Part shown: positions 10,231-18,707 of the stretch, one piece after another
How positions within the stretch are numbered: the first letter of the stretch is position 1
How the letters are laid out: each line of letters starts with the position of its first letter
Assembly (NCBI GenBank): GCA_964544115.1
Contig: CAZJBP010000064.1
Location: 1-19,882 of the forward strand
DNA length: 19,882 nucleotides
Direction of reading: 5' to 3'
Source of the DNA: CAZJBP01 sp964544115
GTDB taxonomy: Bacteria; Verrucomicrobiota; Kiritimatiellia; UBA8416; JADHWI01
The notes under the pieces: model-generated
What the model was told of the DNA's origin: nothing
Databases searched by the model: none
Seen by the model: the letters and a program-made list of their open reading frames with translations, nothing else
Position numbers and translations under genes: made by a program

Positions 10231-11696
10231 ACCTGTCGGATCTTATCAGCGCGATCGAACCGCTCTCGGTCAAGGGCGGCGGCCGGGTGGACATCACCGG
10301 CGTGGCCTGCGATTCCCGGCAGCTGCGCCCCGGCCAGCTGTTTGTCGCCATCCCCGGAACCGACGCCGACGGGTGGACGTACGTGCGCGACGCCCTCGGG
10401 CGCGGGGCCGCCGCGGTGGTCTCGGAGCATGCCGATGCCGTGGCCGGTTCGGAGGCCTGCTTCATCCACGTGGCCGATGCGCGCGCCGCGCTGGGCCGGC
10501 TGGCCGCGCGCTTTCACGGCCATCCCTCCGACCGGCTCCTGGCCATCGGCATCACCGGCACCAACGGCAAGACCACCTGCGCCTGCATGCTGCGCGACAT
10601 CTTCCTGGCCCACGGGCGCAAGCCCGGCACGCTGACCACCGTGGCCTACCAGGTCGGCCAGCGCAGCATTCCGGCCACGCGCACGACGCCCGACGCCGCC
10701 GCACTCCAGGAGTTCTTCGCCCAGATGGTCGGCGCCGGCTGCGACACGGTGATCATGGAGGCCACGTCGCACGCGCTGGATCAGAAACGCACGTCGGGCA
10801 TCGATTTTGACGCCGCCATCTTTACCAACCTGACGCAGGACCACCTCGACTACCACCGCACGATGGAGACGTACTTCGCGGCCAAGGCGCGCCTGTTCAC
10901 CGACCTCGGGCACGGCAGCAAGCTGGCCGTGGCGGTGATCAACATCGACGACCCGTGGGGGCGCCAGCTCGCCGGGATGGAGGGGATCCGCGCGCGACGC
11001 ATCACCTACGGCCTCGCCCCCGAGGCCGATGTGCGGGCGGCGGACGTGACCCTCTCGGCCTCCGGCACGGCCTTCCGCGCCGTCACGCCCTGGGGCGAGG
11101 AACGGATCTCGGCACGCCTGCTCGGGCGCTTCAACGTCAGCAACATGCTTGCGGCCATGGCGACCGCCGGGGCGCTGGGCGTGCCGCTGCGGACGTGCGC
11201 CCAGGTGCTCGGGCGCATGACCAGCGTGCGCGGGCGGCTCGAGGAGGTCCAGACCGGCCGCGAATTTCAGCTGTTCGTGGACTACGCGCACACCGAGGAC
11301 GCGCTGGACAACGTGCTGACAACCCTGCGGGAGATTACGCGCCGCCGGCTGATCGCGGTCTTCGGCTGCGGCGGCAACCGCGACCGCGGCAAACGCCCCA
11401 AGATGGGGCGCGTGGTCTCGCGCAAGGCGGACATGGCCATCGTGACGTCCGACAACCCGCGCCGCGAGCCGCCGGGGCAGATCATCGCCGAGGTGCTCGA
11501 GGGCATCGAGCCCGGCGCCTCGGTCGAGGCGATCGAGGACCGGCGCGAGGCCATCCGCCGCGCGCTGGCGCTGGCCGGGCCCGGCGACGTGGTGCTGATC
11601 GCGGGCAAGGGACACGAGGAGTTTCAGGAGCTGGCGAACCGCTCGGTGCGCTTCGATGACCGCGAGGTCGTGCGGGAGGAGTTGGGTCGGCCATGA
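10227..11696 (+). CDS. murE: UDP-MurNAc-L-Ala-D-Glu:meso-diaminopimelate ligase MurE
   Basis: MurE adds the third stem-peptide residue to UDP-MurNAc-L-Ala-D-Glu in the cytoplasm, using ATP. The 489-residue product has the N-terminal substrate domain (VACDSRQLRPGQLFVA), the ATP loop TGTNGKTT at 110-117, the usually carbamylated lysine in YFAAKARLF (Lys220), and the C-terminal domain with GCGGNRDRGKRP. DNPR at 409-412 is the diagnostic motif for meso-diaminopimelate rather than lysine, so the wall is of the DAP type. The GTG start at 10227 overlaps the ftsI stop; the open frame extends far upstream, but that part is a shadow of ftsI. The TGA overlaps the murF ATG. Confidence 0.97.
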   Translation: MNLSDLISAIEPLSVKGGGRVDITGVACDSRQLRPGQLFVAIPGTDADGWTYVRDALGRGAAAVVSEHADAVAGSEACFIHVADARAALGRLAARFHGHPSDRLLAIGITGTNGKTTCACMLRDIFLAHGRKPGTLTTVAYQVGQRSIPATRTTPDAAALQEFFAQMVGAGCDTVIMEATSHALDQKRTSGIDFDAAIFTNLTQDHLDYHRTMETYFAAKARLFTDLGHGSKLAVAVINIDDPWGRQLAGMEGIRARRITYGLAPEADVRAADVTLSASGTAFRAVTPWGEERISARLLGRFNVSNMLAAMATAGALGVPLRTCAQVLGRMTSVRGRLEEVQTGREFQLFVDYAHTEDALDNVLTTLREITRRRLIAVFGCGGNRDRGKRPKMGRVVSRKADMAIVTSDNPRREPPGQIIAEVLEGIEPGASVEAIEDRREAIRRALALAGPGDVVLIAGKGHEEFQELANRSVRFDDREVVREELGRP

Positions 11697-13081
11697 GTGT
11701 GGACTATACGCCCCAGGAACTGGCCCGCTGGTGCGCCGGGCGATGGGATCCGGCGCCGCCGGACGGCGTGGAAGGCATCACCCAGGACACCCGCCGGCTG
11801 GCGACCGGCCAGGTCTACGTGGCCCTGCGCGGCGAGTCCCTCGACGGGCATGCGTTTATCGACGAGGCGTTCCGCCGGGGCGCGGCCGGCGCGGTGATCG
11901 CCGAGGACGCGGCCTGGACGCCCCGGCGTGACGCGCCCGTCCTGCGCGTGGCCCATACCGGCCGGGCGCTGATGGACATGGCCGCCGCCTACCGGCGCAA
12001 GCTCAACCCGCGCATCGTGGCGGTGACCGGCAGCGCCGGCAAGTCGACGACCAAGGAGCTGACCGCCCGGATCGCCTCCCAGTGCGGCCCCACCGCCCGC
12101 ACGCGCGGCAACTGGAACAACAACATCGGCCTGCCGCTGAGCCTGCTGGCCATGCCCGGCGACACGCGCATCGGCGTGTTCGAGGTGGGCATGAACCACC
12201 CGGGAGAAATCGCCGAGCTGTGCCGGATCCTCAAGCCCGACTGGGGCATCGTCACCACCATCGGGCCAGTGCACCTGGAGTTCTTCAAGTCGGTCGAGGA
12301 CATCGCCGACGAGAAGGCATCGCTGCTGCGCAGCCTGCCCCCCGACGGGCTGGCGATCCTGAACCGCGACACGGAGTTCTTCGACCGGTTGCGGGCCGCC
12401 CACGTCGGGCGGGTGCGCACCGTGTCCCTGCGCGGCAACGCCGACGTCGTGTGCGTTGCCCGCCGCGCGGACCGGAGCGAGATCACCGTGCTCGAGGCCG
12501 ACAGCCGGGAGCAGGCCGTGCTGCGACTGCCCTCGGTCAGCGAGTACAACGTGACCAACGCGCTGCTGGCCGTGGCGGCGGGCCGCGAGCTCGGGCTGGG
12601 GTGGGCGGCCATCCAGCAGGGGCTCGACGCCTACGAGTCTCTCCCCATGCGCTGGCAGGAAGAAGCCGTGCGCGGCGTCCGCGTGATCAACGACGCCTAC
12701 AACGCCAACCCGCTGAGCATGCGCGTCACGCTGAAGGCGCTGGCCGAGGAGCCGGCGGCGGTCGGCCGGCGCTGGCTGGTGCTGGCCGGCATGCTGGAGC
12801 TGGGGCCGACGGAGCGCGAGGCGCACGAGCAGCTCGGAGAGCTGGTGGGCGCCGGGCCGTGGGCTGGCGTGCTGACGGTGGGCCGCGCCGGCGAGTGGAT
12901 TGCCGACGGCGCGCGGCGGGCCGGGATGGACGCGGAGCGCGTGGTGCGCTGCGCGGACAACGCGGCCGCGGCGGATGAGCTGAAGCGGCGCACGGCGCCG
13001 GGGGACACAGTGCTGCTGAAAGCATCGCGCGGGATGAGGCTGGAGGAGGTCGTCCATCGGTATAAGGAGCAGACTCCATGA
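11693..13081 (+). CDS. murF: UDP-MurNAc-tripeptide:D-Ala-D-Ala ligase MurF
   Basis: MurF adds D-Ala-D-Ala to the UDP-MurNAc-tripeptide with ATP, completing the cytoplasmic pentapeptide. The 462 residues show the Mur ligase layout: an N-terminal domain with TQDTRRLATGQVYVAL, the P-loop TGSAGKSTTKE at 112-122, NWNNNIGLPLSL at 140-151 (characteristic of MurF), FEVGMNHPGEI, and the C-terminal NDAYNANPLSM near residue 333. The ATG overlaps the murE TGA by four bases, and its own TGA overlaps the ATG of the next small ORF in the same way. No ddl gene is present in the window. Confidence 0.97.
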   Translation: MSVDYTPQELARWCAGRWDPAPPDGVEGITQDTRRLATGQVYVALRGESLDGHAFIDEAFRRGAAGAVIAEDAAWTPRRDAPVLRVAHTGRALMDMAAAYRRKLNPRIVAVTGSAGKSTTKELTARIASQCGPTARTRGNWNNNIGLPLSLLAMPGDTRIGVFEVGMNHPGEIAELCRILKPDWGIVTTIGPVHLEFFKSVEDIADEKASLLRSLPPDGLAILNRDTEFFDRLRAAHVGRVRTVSLRGNADVVCVARRADRSEITVLEADSREQAVLRLPSVSEYNVTNALLAVAAGRELGLGWAAIQQGLDAYESLPMRWQEEAVRGVRVINDAYNANPLSMRVTLKALAEEPAAVGRRWLVLAGMLELGPTEREAHEQLGELVGAGPWAGVLTVGRAGEWIADGARRAGMDAERVVRCADNAAAADELKRRTAPGDTVLLKASRGMRLEEVVHRYKEQTP

Positions 13082-13290
13082 TCACACCGACACGTGGCGT
13101 TTCCGGCTTGGCGAGTGTGGCGGAGATCCCGGGGGCAGGCCAGGGCGTGCCCCGCCCCGCCGCCGCGGCGCCGGGTTTGCGCGGCACCCGCGTTCTCGCG
13201 GGCGCGCCGCGTCCGATGAACGGGCCCAGGCCCAACGGCGATCCCAGTTCGCTGACCCTGTGGGGGTCCGAGGATTGGGACCGGGAGTAA
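13078..13290 (+). CDS. Small hypothetical ORF between murF and mraY (70 aa)
   Basis: The product is not recognised. It is rich in Gly, Pro, Ala and Arg, has no membrane segment or signal peptide, and ends in an acidic, tryptophan-containing tail (LWGSEDWDRE). Its ATG overlaps the murF stop as ATGA, the same coupling seen at other junctions of this operon, and it ends 12 bases before mraY. By hand count about 83% of its codons end in G or C, which fits coding but is expected by chance in such GC-rich DNA. It could be a real small protein, a leader that couples mraY translation, or a chance frame filling a 221-bp gap between two core genes. Confidence 0.4.
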   Translation: MITPTRGVSGLASVAEIPGAGQGVPRPAAAAPGLRGTRVLAGAPRPMNGPRPNGDPSSLTLWGSEDWDRE

Positions 13291-13302
13291 AGAGCGCTCG
13301 CT

Positions 13303-14400
13303 ATGTTCTATTTTCTGCATTTCTTCCAGGACCTGTATTCTCCGCTGCGGCTGTTCCGGTACATCACGTTCCGGGCGGTGGCAGGGGCGGGGACGGCCTT
13401 TCTCCTCACCGTGCTTCTGGGGCCGTGGTTCATCGGGCAGCTGCGACGCCTCAAGGTGGGGCAGTACCTGCTGGAGGAGGTGGCCGCCCTGCACGCCGGC
13501 AAGAGCGGCACGCCGACGATGGGGGGGCTGCTGATCATCGCCAGCATCGTGGTCTCGACGCTGTTCTGGGCCGACACGAGCAGCCCGCTGATCTGGCTGG
13601 TGCTGGGCACGATGGTCTACATGGCGGCGATCGGCTTTGTCGACGACTACGCGAAGCTCACCCGCAAGAAGAACAAGGGCCTCAGCGCGCGCGGCAAGAT
13701 GGGCCTGCAGGTGCTCGGGGCCGTCCTGCTCGTGGCCGCGCTGCGCAGCCTGCCGAGCGGCGCGGGGCGGCTCGAGGAGGTCATGGTCCCGTTCATGAAG
13801 AGCCCGCTGATCCACGACATGGGGTTCGCCGTGTCGCTGGCGTGGGTGATCCTGGTCGTGGTCGGCGCCAGCAACGCGGTCAACCTGACCGACGGCCTCG
13901 ACGGGCTGGCCATCGGGTGCAGCACGTCGGTGGCCATCACGTACCTGGCGCTGTCGTACGTGGCCGGGCACGCGGCCATCTCCTCGTATCTGTTTGTGCC
14001 GTACGTTCAGGGGGCGGGCGAGCTGGCCGTGTTCTGCGGGTGCATGGCCGGCGCGTGCCTCGGGTTCCTGTGGTTCAACTGCCACCCGGCGCAGGTCTTC
14101 ATGGGCGATACCGGGAGCCTTTCCCTCGGTGCGGCCATCGCGCTGGTGGCCCTGCTGATCCGGCAGGAGGTCCTCATGGTCCTCGTCGGGGGCGTGTTCG
14201 TGATGGAGGCCGGTAGCGTGATTCTGCAGGTTGCCTCGTACAAACTGAGGGGGGGCAAGCGCATCTTCGCGATGTCGCCGCTTCACCATCACTTTGAGAA
14301 GAAAGCCAACCGCTGGAGCGAGACGCAGGTGGTTGTGCGGTTCTGGATCCTATCGATCATCTTCGCGCTGCTGGGCATCCTGAGTTTGAAGATCCGGTAG
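13303..14400 (+). CDS. mraY: Phospho-MurNAc-pentapeptide transferase MraY
   Basis: MraY transfers phospho-MurNAc-pentapeptide from UDP to undecaprenyl phosphate, making lipid I at the inner face of the membrane. The 365-residue polytopic protein begins MFYFLHFF, typical of MraY. It carries SGTPTMGGLLI at 68-78, the Mg2+-binding aspartates of FVDDYAKLTRKKN (Asp114 and Asp115), NLTDGLDGLA at 194-203, GDTGSLSLG at 268-276 and the substrate-binding SPLHHHFEKK at 325-334. About ten hydrophobic segments are visible. It lies 12 bases after the small ORF and six bases before the murD start. No strong ribosome site was seen, which suggests some coupling to upstream translation. Confidence 0.97.
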   Translation: MFYFLHFFQDLYSPLRLFRYITFRAVAGAGTAFLLTVLLGPWFIGQLRRLKVGQYLLEEVAALHAGKSGTPTMGGLLIIASIVVSTLFWADTSSPLIWLVLGTMVYMAAIGFVDDYAKLTRKKNKGLSARGKMGLQVLGAVLLVAALRSLPSGAGRLEEVMVPFMKSPLIHDMGFAVSLAWVILVVVGASNAVNLTDGLDGLAIGCSTSVAITYLALSYVAGHAAISSYLFVPYVQGAGELAVFCGCMAGACLGFLWFNCHPAQVFMGDTGSLSLGAAIALVALLIRQEVLMVLVGGVFVMEAGSVILQVASYKLRGGKRIFAMSPLHHHFEKKANRWSETQVVVRFWILSIIFALLGILSLKIR

Positions 14401-14406
14401 CGCGGG

Positions 14407-15786
14407 ATGAAGCCTGTGGGAGTGGGCCGACAGATGGCGGCACGAAAGGCCATGGTTCTGGGGCTGGGGGCGAGCGGGGAGGCCGCCGCACGGCTGCTGC
14501 GCCGCGAAGGCTACGCGGTGACCGTTGCGGATTCGGCCCCGGCGGAGCGCGTTGCCGCCCGCGCCGCCGAGCTGGCCGCCGAGGGGATTGCGGTGGCGGC
14601 TGGCGCTGAGGCGCTGCCGGCGATGGCCGCAGGCTGCGAGCTGACCGTCGTCAGCCCCGGGATTCCCGCGTCAAACCCGTGGATCGTGGCGCAGCGCACG
14701 GCGGGCAGCGAGATCGTCTCCGAGCTCGAACTGGGATGGCGGCACTGCCGGTCGCGGATGCTGGCCGTGACCGGGTCCAACGGCAAGAGCAGCGTGGTCA
14801 AGCTGTCCGCGGAGGTCCTGCAGCAGGCCGGGCTGAGCGCCGTGCCCGGCGGAAACTATGGCATTCCCGTCTCGGCGCTGGCCCTGCGCGAGCCTGCGCC
14901 GGACTGGATTGTCGCCGAGGTCAGCTCCTTCCAGTTGGAGCACGTCGACCGGTTCCGCCCCGGGATCGGCATCCTGCTGAACCTCCAGCCCAACCATCTC
15001 GACCGGCACGGCGATTTCGACTCGTATGCGCGCACGAAGCACCGCCTGTTCGCGCGGATGCAGCCCGGCGACACGGGCATTGTTCCGGACGCGCTGGCCG
15101 ACGCCGTGCGCGCCGGCAGCGGCGGCCGCTGCGACTGGCGCACGTTTGGCGCTGCGCCGCCGTGCGACACGCGATACGAGCCGGGGCGGCTGGTGTGGCG
15201 GGCGGGCGGGCGCGAGTCCTCGCTGGATATCGCCGGCTCGCCGTTCGACAACGAGGTGCTGGGGCCGAACGCCGCCGCCGTCCTGGCCGCGGCCCTCGCC
15301 GCCGGGGTGCCGCCCGCTGCGGCCGCCGCGGCGATGCGCGCCTACGTGCCGCTGCGCCACCGGATGAGCCCGGTGGGCGAGCGCGACGGCGTCTTGTTCG
15401 TGGACGATTCGAAGGCCACCACCCTTGCGGCCATGTGCGCCGCTCTGCGGATGTGCACGCGGCCGGTGAGGCTGGTGGCCGGCGGCATGCTCAAAGAAAA
15501 ACAACTGGAGACCGTCAAAGAAATTCTAGCCAAGAAGGTGCGGAGGATTTATCTTATCGGCCGTGATTCATCCCTGATGGAGGCGGCGTGGCGCGACGCG
15601 GTCTCGTGTGTGGAATGCGGGACGCTGGACCGGGCGGTCCAGATGGCGTGGCGCGATGCGGTGCGGGGGGATGTCATTTTACTCTCGCCAGCGTGCGCAA
15701 GTTTTGATCAGTTCTCGGGTTTCGAGGAGCGAGGGCGCAGGTTTGCGTCCGTTCTGGAGTCGGCAGGAAAGGGTGAGGTGTCATGA
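14407..15786 (+). CDS. murD: UDP-MurNAc-L-alanine:D-glutamate ligase MurD
   Basis: MurD adds D-glutamate to UDP-MurNAc-L-Ala with ATP in the cytoplasm. The 459 residues show a Rossmann-like N-terminal domain (LGLGASGEAAA and VVSPGIP), the ATP loop VTGSNGKSSVVKL at 121-133, SSFQLE at 173-178, NLQPNHLDRHG at 192-202, Lys211 in the carbamylation position, and DDSKATT at 333-339. The ATP loop reads GSNGKSS where GTNGKTT is common, an accepted variation. An ATG at 14434, ten codons in, is an alternative start that puts the protein closer to the usual N-terminus. The TGA overlaps the ATG of the LysM gene by four bases. MurD lies after MurE, MurF and MraY, although it acts before them. Confidence 0.96.
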   Translation: MKPVGVGRQMAARKAMVLGLGASGEAAARLLRREGYAVTVADSAPAERVAARAAELAAEGIAVAAGAEALPAMAAGCELTVVSPGIPASNPWIVAQRTAGSEIVSELELGWRHCRSRMLAVTGSNGKSSVVKLSAEVLQQAGLSAVPGGNYGIPVSALALREPAPDWIVAEVSSFQLEHVDRFRPGIGILLNLQPNHLDRHGDFDSYARTKHRLFARMQPGDTGIVPDALADAVRAGSGGRCDWRTFGAAPPCDTRYEPGRLVWRAGGRESSLDIAGSPFDNEVLGPNAAAVLAAALAAGVPPAAAAAAMRAYVPLRHRMSPVGERDGVLFVDDSKATTLAAMCAALRMCTRPVRLVAGGMLKEKQLETVKEILAKKVRRIYLIGRDSSLMEAAWRDAVSCVECGTLDRAVQMAWRDAVRGDVILLSPACASFDQFSGFEERGRRFASVLESAGKGEVS

Positions 15787-16784
15787 GAGCAGTCGTCGTC
15801 ATCATGGTTGTTATCTGTGTACACGTGGTCCTGATCGGAGGCGTCGTCCTCATGCAGGGCTGCGGTCGAACGGTGAGCCCGGCGACCAGCGCAACGTCCG
15901 AGGACCTTGTCATGCCGCCGGCGGCGCCGCAGGGGATCGTGGATATGCCGGTTCAGCCGGCGGTTCCCGCGTCGGTCATGGCTCCCGCGCCCGTCAACGA
16001 ACCCCCGGCGAAGTCCTGGCCGGTTGACACGACCACCTATGTTGTGCGCAACGGGGATTCGGTGTCGAAGATCGCCAGCCGCTACCACCTCAGCACGGCC
16101 GAGATCGTGGCCCTGAACAATCTGAAGGACGCAAACCGCGTGCGCGTCGGCCAGAAGCTGATTCTGCCGGGCAAGGTGGACGTCAGCGCCCCGGCGCCGG
16201 CGACGGTCAAGAAGGCCCATGCGGCGGCACCGGCCGCGAGCAAGGCCTCCAGCTCGACCAAGGCTGCCAGCTCGGGCAAGGGCAACTACGTGGTCCAGAA
16301 GGGCGACTCGCTGTCCGTGATTGCGCAGAAGCACGGCACGACAGTGGCCGCGATCAAGCGCGCCAACAACATGACCAGCGACCGCCTCACCGCCGGCCAG
16401 AAGCTGGTGGTCGAGAGCGGCACGAAGTCGGCTTCCGCGGTGGCCGCCGCGCCCGCGGGTTCGCGGCCGCCCGAGCCGCTGCCCGCCGTCGCTCCTGTGG
16501 CTCCTGCAGCGCCCACGCCGGTTGATCTGCCTGTGCCGGCTCCCGCGCCTGCGGTGACGGGTGCTGTGCCTGCGGCGGTGAGCACGGGCGCCGCGCCTGT
16601 TGTCTCCGCTCCGACCGCGCCTGCGGCTGACGCCTACCGGGTCTACGTGGTGGGTGAGAACGAGGACCTGTACTCGGTCGGCCTGCTGTGGAACGTCAGC
16701 GTCAACAAGCTGAAGGAAGTCAACGGCCTGACCGACACCAAGCTCACCGCCGGCCAGCGGCTGAAGATCCCGGCCGCGGAATAA
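15783..16784 (+). CDS. Envelope protein with three LysM domains, embedded in the dcw operon
   Basis: The 333-residue protein is probably anchored in the inner membrane by one N-terminal segment (about 4-24) with the rest periplasmic. MQGCG at 24-28 looks like a lipobox but has Met at -3 and Gln at -2, so lipidation is doubtful. Three LysM domains, which bind GlcNAc-containing glycan, lie at about 84-129 (YVVRNGDSVSKIA), 168-210 (YVVQKGDSLSVIA) and 284-331 (VYVVGENEDLYSVG). They are joined by long Ala/Pro linkers. The third domain has GENEDLYSV in place of the GDSLxxIA core and is the most divergent. No catalytic domain (amidase, NlpC/P60 or M23) is attached. The gene starts in the murD stop (ATGA) and lies ten bases before ftsW. 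A role in binding new septal glycan is inferred from position only. Confidence 0.88.
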   Translation: MRAVVVIMVVICVHVVLIGGVVLMQGCGRTVSPATSATSEDLVMPPAAPQGIVDMPVQPAVPASVMAPAPVNEPPAKSWPVDTTTYVVRNGDSVSKIASRYHLSTAEIVALNNLKDANRVRVGQKLILPGKVDVSAPAPATVKKAHAAAPAASKASSSTKAASSGKGNYVVQKGDSLSVIAQKHGTTVAAIKRANNMTSDRLTAGQKLVVESGTKSASAVAAAPAGSRPPEPLPAVAPVAPAAPTPVDLPVPAPAPAVTGAVPAAVSTGAAPVVSAPTAPAADAYRVYVVGENEDLYSVGLLWNVSVNKLKEVNGLTDTKLTAGQRLKIPAAE

Positions 16785-16794
16785 TGCCGAGGCG

Positions 16795-17934
16795 ATGCGC
16801 AAAACCCTGAGTACGCTGGTGACGATCGTCGCCGCCCTCGTGGCGTTCGGGATCGTCATGCTGGCCAGCTCCAGCAGCGTCAAGGGTTTCTCGACGGCGG
16901 GGCATGACCCGCTCTTCTTTCTCAAGCGGCAGCTGATCTGGCTGGGGATCTCGCTGCCGCTGGCCTTCATGGTGGCCCGGTTCGACTACCACTGGTGGCA
17001 GCGGCTCGTCATGCCCATGAGCGTTGTCGCCCTGGTGATGCTCGTGCTGGTGTTCATCCCGCCCATCGGCCGCAAGGTCGGCGGCAGCTTCCGATGGATC
17101 GGGCTCGGCCCCTTCAATTTTCAGCCGTCGGAGTTCGCGAAGTTCACCACGGTGATCGCGATGTCGGCCTGGATGACCTATACGGGTCGTCGTGCCTCCA
17201 ACGTCAAGGAGGGCTGGCTGTTTCCCATCGCGGCGCTGGGAGTCGTGCTGGGGCTCCTGCTGCTGGAGCCGGATTTCGGCACGACGTTTCTCGTGGCCTT
17301 TGTGGGGATGCTGCTGATGTTTGCAGGCGGGACGCGCGTGGCGTACCTGGCGATCTCGGTCGTCGCCGGCCTTTGCGGGTTTGCCGCGCTGATCATGCGG
17401 GACCCGGTTCGCCTCGGGCGGATCATGGCGTTTGTCATGCCGGAGAAGTATCCCGCCACGGCCTACCACCTGGCGCAATCGAAGATCGCCTTCATCGTGG
17501 GCGAGCTGTTCGGCGTCGGGCTGGGCGACAGCATGCAGAAGCAGTTGTACCTGCCGGAGCCGCACACGGACTTCATCTTCGCCATCATCGGAGAGGAACT
17601 CGGTTTTGTCGCCACTCTGACCGTGGTTCTGCTGTTCCTGGCGCTGGCGGTGTGCGGCCTGATCATCAGCGTGAAGGCGCCCGATCCGTTCGGGCGGCTG
17701 CTGGCGTTCGGCATGTCGATGATGCTGGCAGGTCAGGCCGCCCTCAATATCGGGGTGGTTACGGGCTGCCTGCCGACCAAGGGCCTTCCCCTGCCGTTCA
17801 TCAGCTATGGAGGCTCGAGCCTGATGATGGCCATTGTGACCGTGAGCGTCCTGGCGAACGTGGCGTTGCACTGCGTGGATCGCCACGGCGATCCGCATAC
17901 GCGCCTGATCAAGGACAAACACCAGCAGGTATAG
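16795..17934 (+). CDS. ftsW: Septal peptidoglycan polymerase FtsW (SEDS family)
   Basis: FtsW is the SEDS glycosyltransferase that polymerises lipid II at the division site together with FtsI. The 379-residue product has about ten hydrophobic segments. Family motifs are present: ASSSS at 24-28, FQPSEFAKFTTV at 109-120, EPDFGTTF at 158-165, HTDFIFAIIGEELGF at 257-271, and GLPLPFISYGGSSL at 330-343. Asp259 in HTDF corresponds to the catalytic aspartate of FtsW/RodA. FtsW rather than RodA is assigned from its place in the dcw cluster. The start has only a poor ribosome site and lies ten bases after the LysM gene. The stop codon TAG forms part of the next gene's GGAG site. Confidence 0.95.
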   Translation: MRKTLSTLVTIVAALVAFGIVMLASSSSVKGFSTAGHDPLFFLKRQLIWLGISLPLAFMVARFDYHWWQRLVMPMSVVALVMLVLVFIPPIGRKVGGSFRWIGLGPFNFQPSEFAKFTTVIAMSAWMTYTGRRASNVKEGWLFPIAALGVVLGLLLLEPDFGTTFLVAFVGMLLMFAGGTRVAYLAISVVAGLCGFAALIMRDPVRLGRIMAFVMPEKYPATAYHLAQSKIAFIVGELFGVGLGDSMQKQLYLPEPHTDFIFAIIGEELGFVATLTVVLLFLALAVCGLIISVKAPDPFGRLLAFGMSMMLAGQAALNIGVVTGCLPTKGLPLPFISYGGSSLMMAIVTVSVLANVALHCVDRHGDPHTRLIKDKHQQV

Positions 17935-17937
17935 GAG
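17934..17937 (+). promoter_or_regulatory. Shine-Dalgarno of the tonB-like gene
   Basis: GGAG overlaps the last base of the ftsW stop codon and lies six bases before the GTG at 17944. It supports that GTG as the start. Confidence 0.7.
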
Positions 17938-17943
17938 ACTGGC

Positions 17944-18690
17944 GTGATCCAGAGGCGACCCGCGCTGCTGCTGCCTTTCGTTCTGGCCCTGTGTCTTCAC
18001 GTGGCCGGCGCCGTCTGCATCACTCGCCTGGCAGGTCCACCGTCCAACCGTCCCGGGACGCCGTCCCCCGTGCGCCGCCTGCGGATTGAGTTACAATCGC
18101 TCCCGCCTGCGCCCGCGGGCACATCGGCCAGGCTTGAGCCCGTGACACCCGCACCCATCGCCGCGCCGCCGCCCCCGGAGCTGGTTGCTCCCGCCGCTGT
18201 GGCCCCGACGCCTCCCGAGGTGGAGGCGACGGCGGCGCCGCCGCCGAGGCCGGCTCCGCAGGCTTCATCCGAGGCGCCGACGAGGCCGGCCCCCACATCG
18301 TCGCCCGAGACCTCGGGGGCCGTGGCCGGCAGCGAAGACGAGGGCAGTGGATTCGGAGACGCAACCGCGCCGCCGATGTTTGCGGCCGCGCCGTCGGAAG
18401 CTCCAGCCTGGGTCATTGACGGGCAGATCGCACCGCGGTATCCGCTGCTGTCGCGACTTCGGCGGGAGGAGGGACGCGTGGTCGTTCGCGTGGCTCTGGA
18501 CGCGGCGGGGCGCCCGATCGACGGTGCCGTCGAGACGCCCAGCGGTTACGCCGCGCTGGATCGCGCCGCGCTGAGTGCCGTAAATCGCGCCACGTGGTCC
18601 GTCCGTCCGGGAACCCCGCTCGTGAACGCAACAACCAACGCGATCGTCCGCGTTCCGATCGACTTCAGGCTCGAACCCGGCGGCTCGTGA
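17944..18690 (+). CDS. TonB-family energy transducer-like protein
   Basis: The 248-residue protein has the TonB plan: a short basic cytoplasmic end (MIQRRP), one membrane anchor at about 8-28 containing His19 (a His in this helix is functionally important in TonB), a long Pro/Ala-rich periplasm-spanning stretch at about 52-150, and a C-terminal TonB domain at about 155-243. The domain opens with APRYPLLSRLRREEGRVVVR and contains DAAGRPIDGAVETPSGYAALDRAA in shorter recognisable pieces. TonB transmits the proton-motive force to outer-membrane receptors through ExbB/ExbD, neither of which is encoded here. It starts at GTG with GGAG six bases upstream, nine bases after ftsW, and is the last plus-strand gene of the cluster. 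A wall or envelope-linking role instead of nutrient uptake is possible but unproven. Confidence 0.85.
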   Translation: MIQRRPALLLPFVLALCLHVAGAVCITRLAGPPSNRPGTPSPVRRLRIELQSLPPAPAGTSARLEPVTPAPIAAPPPPELVAPAAVAPTPPEVEATAAPPPRPAPQASSEAPTRPAPTSSPETSGAVAGSEDEGSGFGDATAPPMFAAAPSEAPAWVIDGQIAPRYPLLSRLRREEGRVVVRVALDAAGRPIDGAVETPSGYAALDRAALSAVNRATWSVRPGTPLVNATTNAIVRVPIDFRLEPGGS

Positions 18691-18707
18691 CCGGACGGCC
18701 GCCGGTC
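18689..18707. terminator. Possible bidirectional terminator between convergent genes
   Basis: GACCGG (18689-18694) and CCGGTC (18702-18707) form a six-bp stem with a seven-base loop (ACGGCCG). It can be read from either side. It begins inside the tonB-like stop codon and ends directly before the dehydrogenase stop codon, so the genes are separated only by this hairpin. No T-run follows in either direction, so intrinsic termination is uncertain. Confidence 0.35.

Noticed and set aside
15852..15866. Lipoprotein signal in the LysM protein (LMQGC)
   Set aside because: The cysteine follows a hydrophobic segment, but Met at -3 and Gln at -2 depart from the lipobox consensus; called only as possible.
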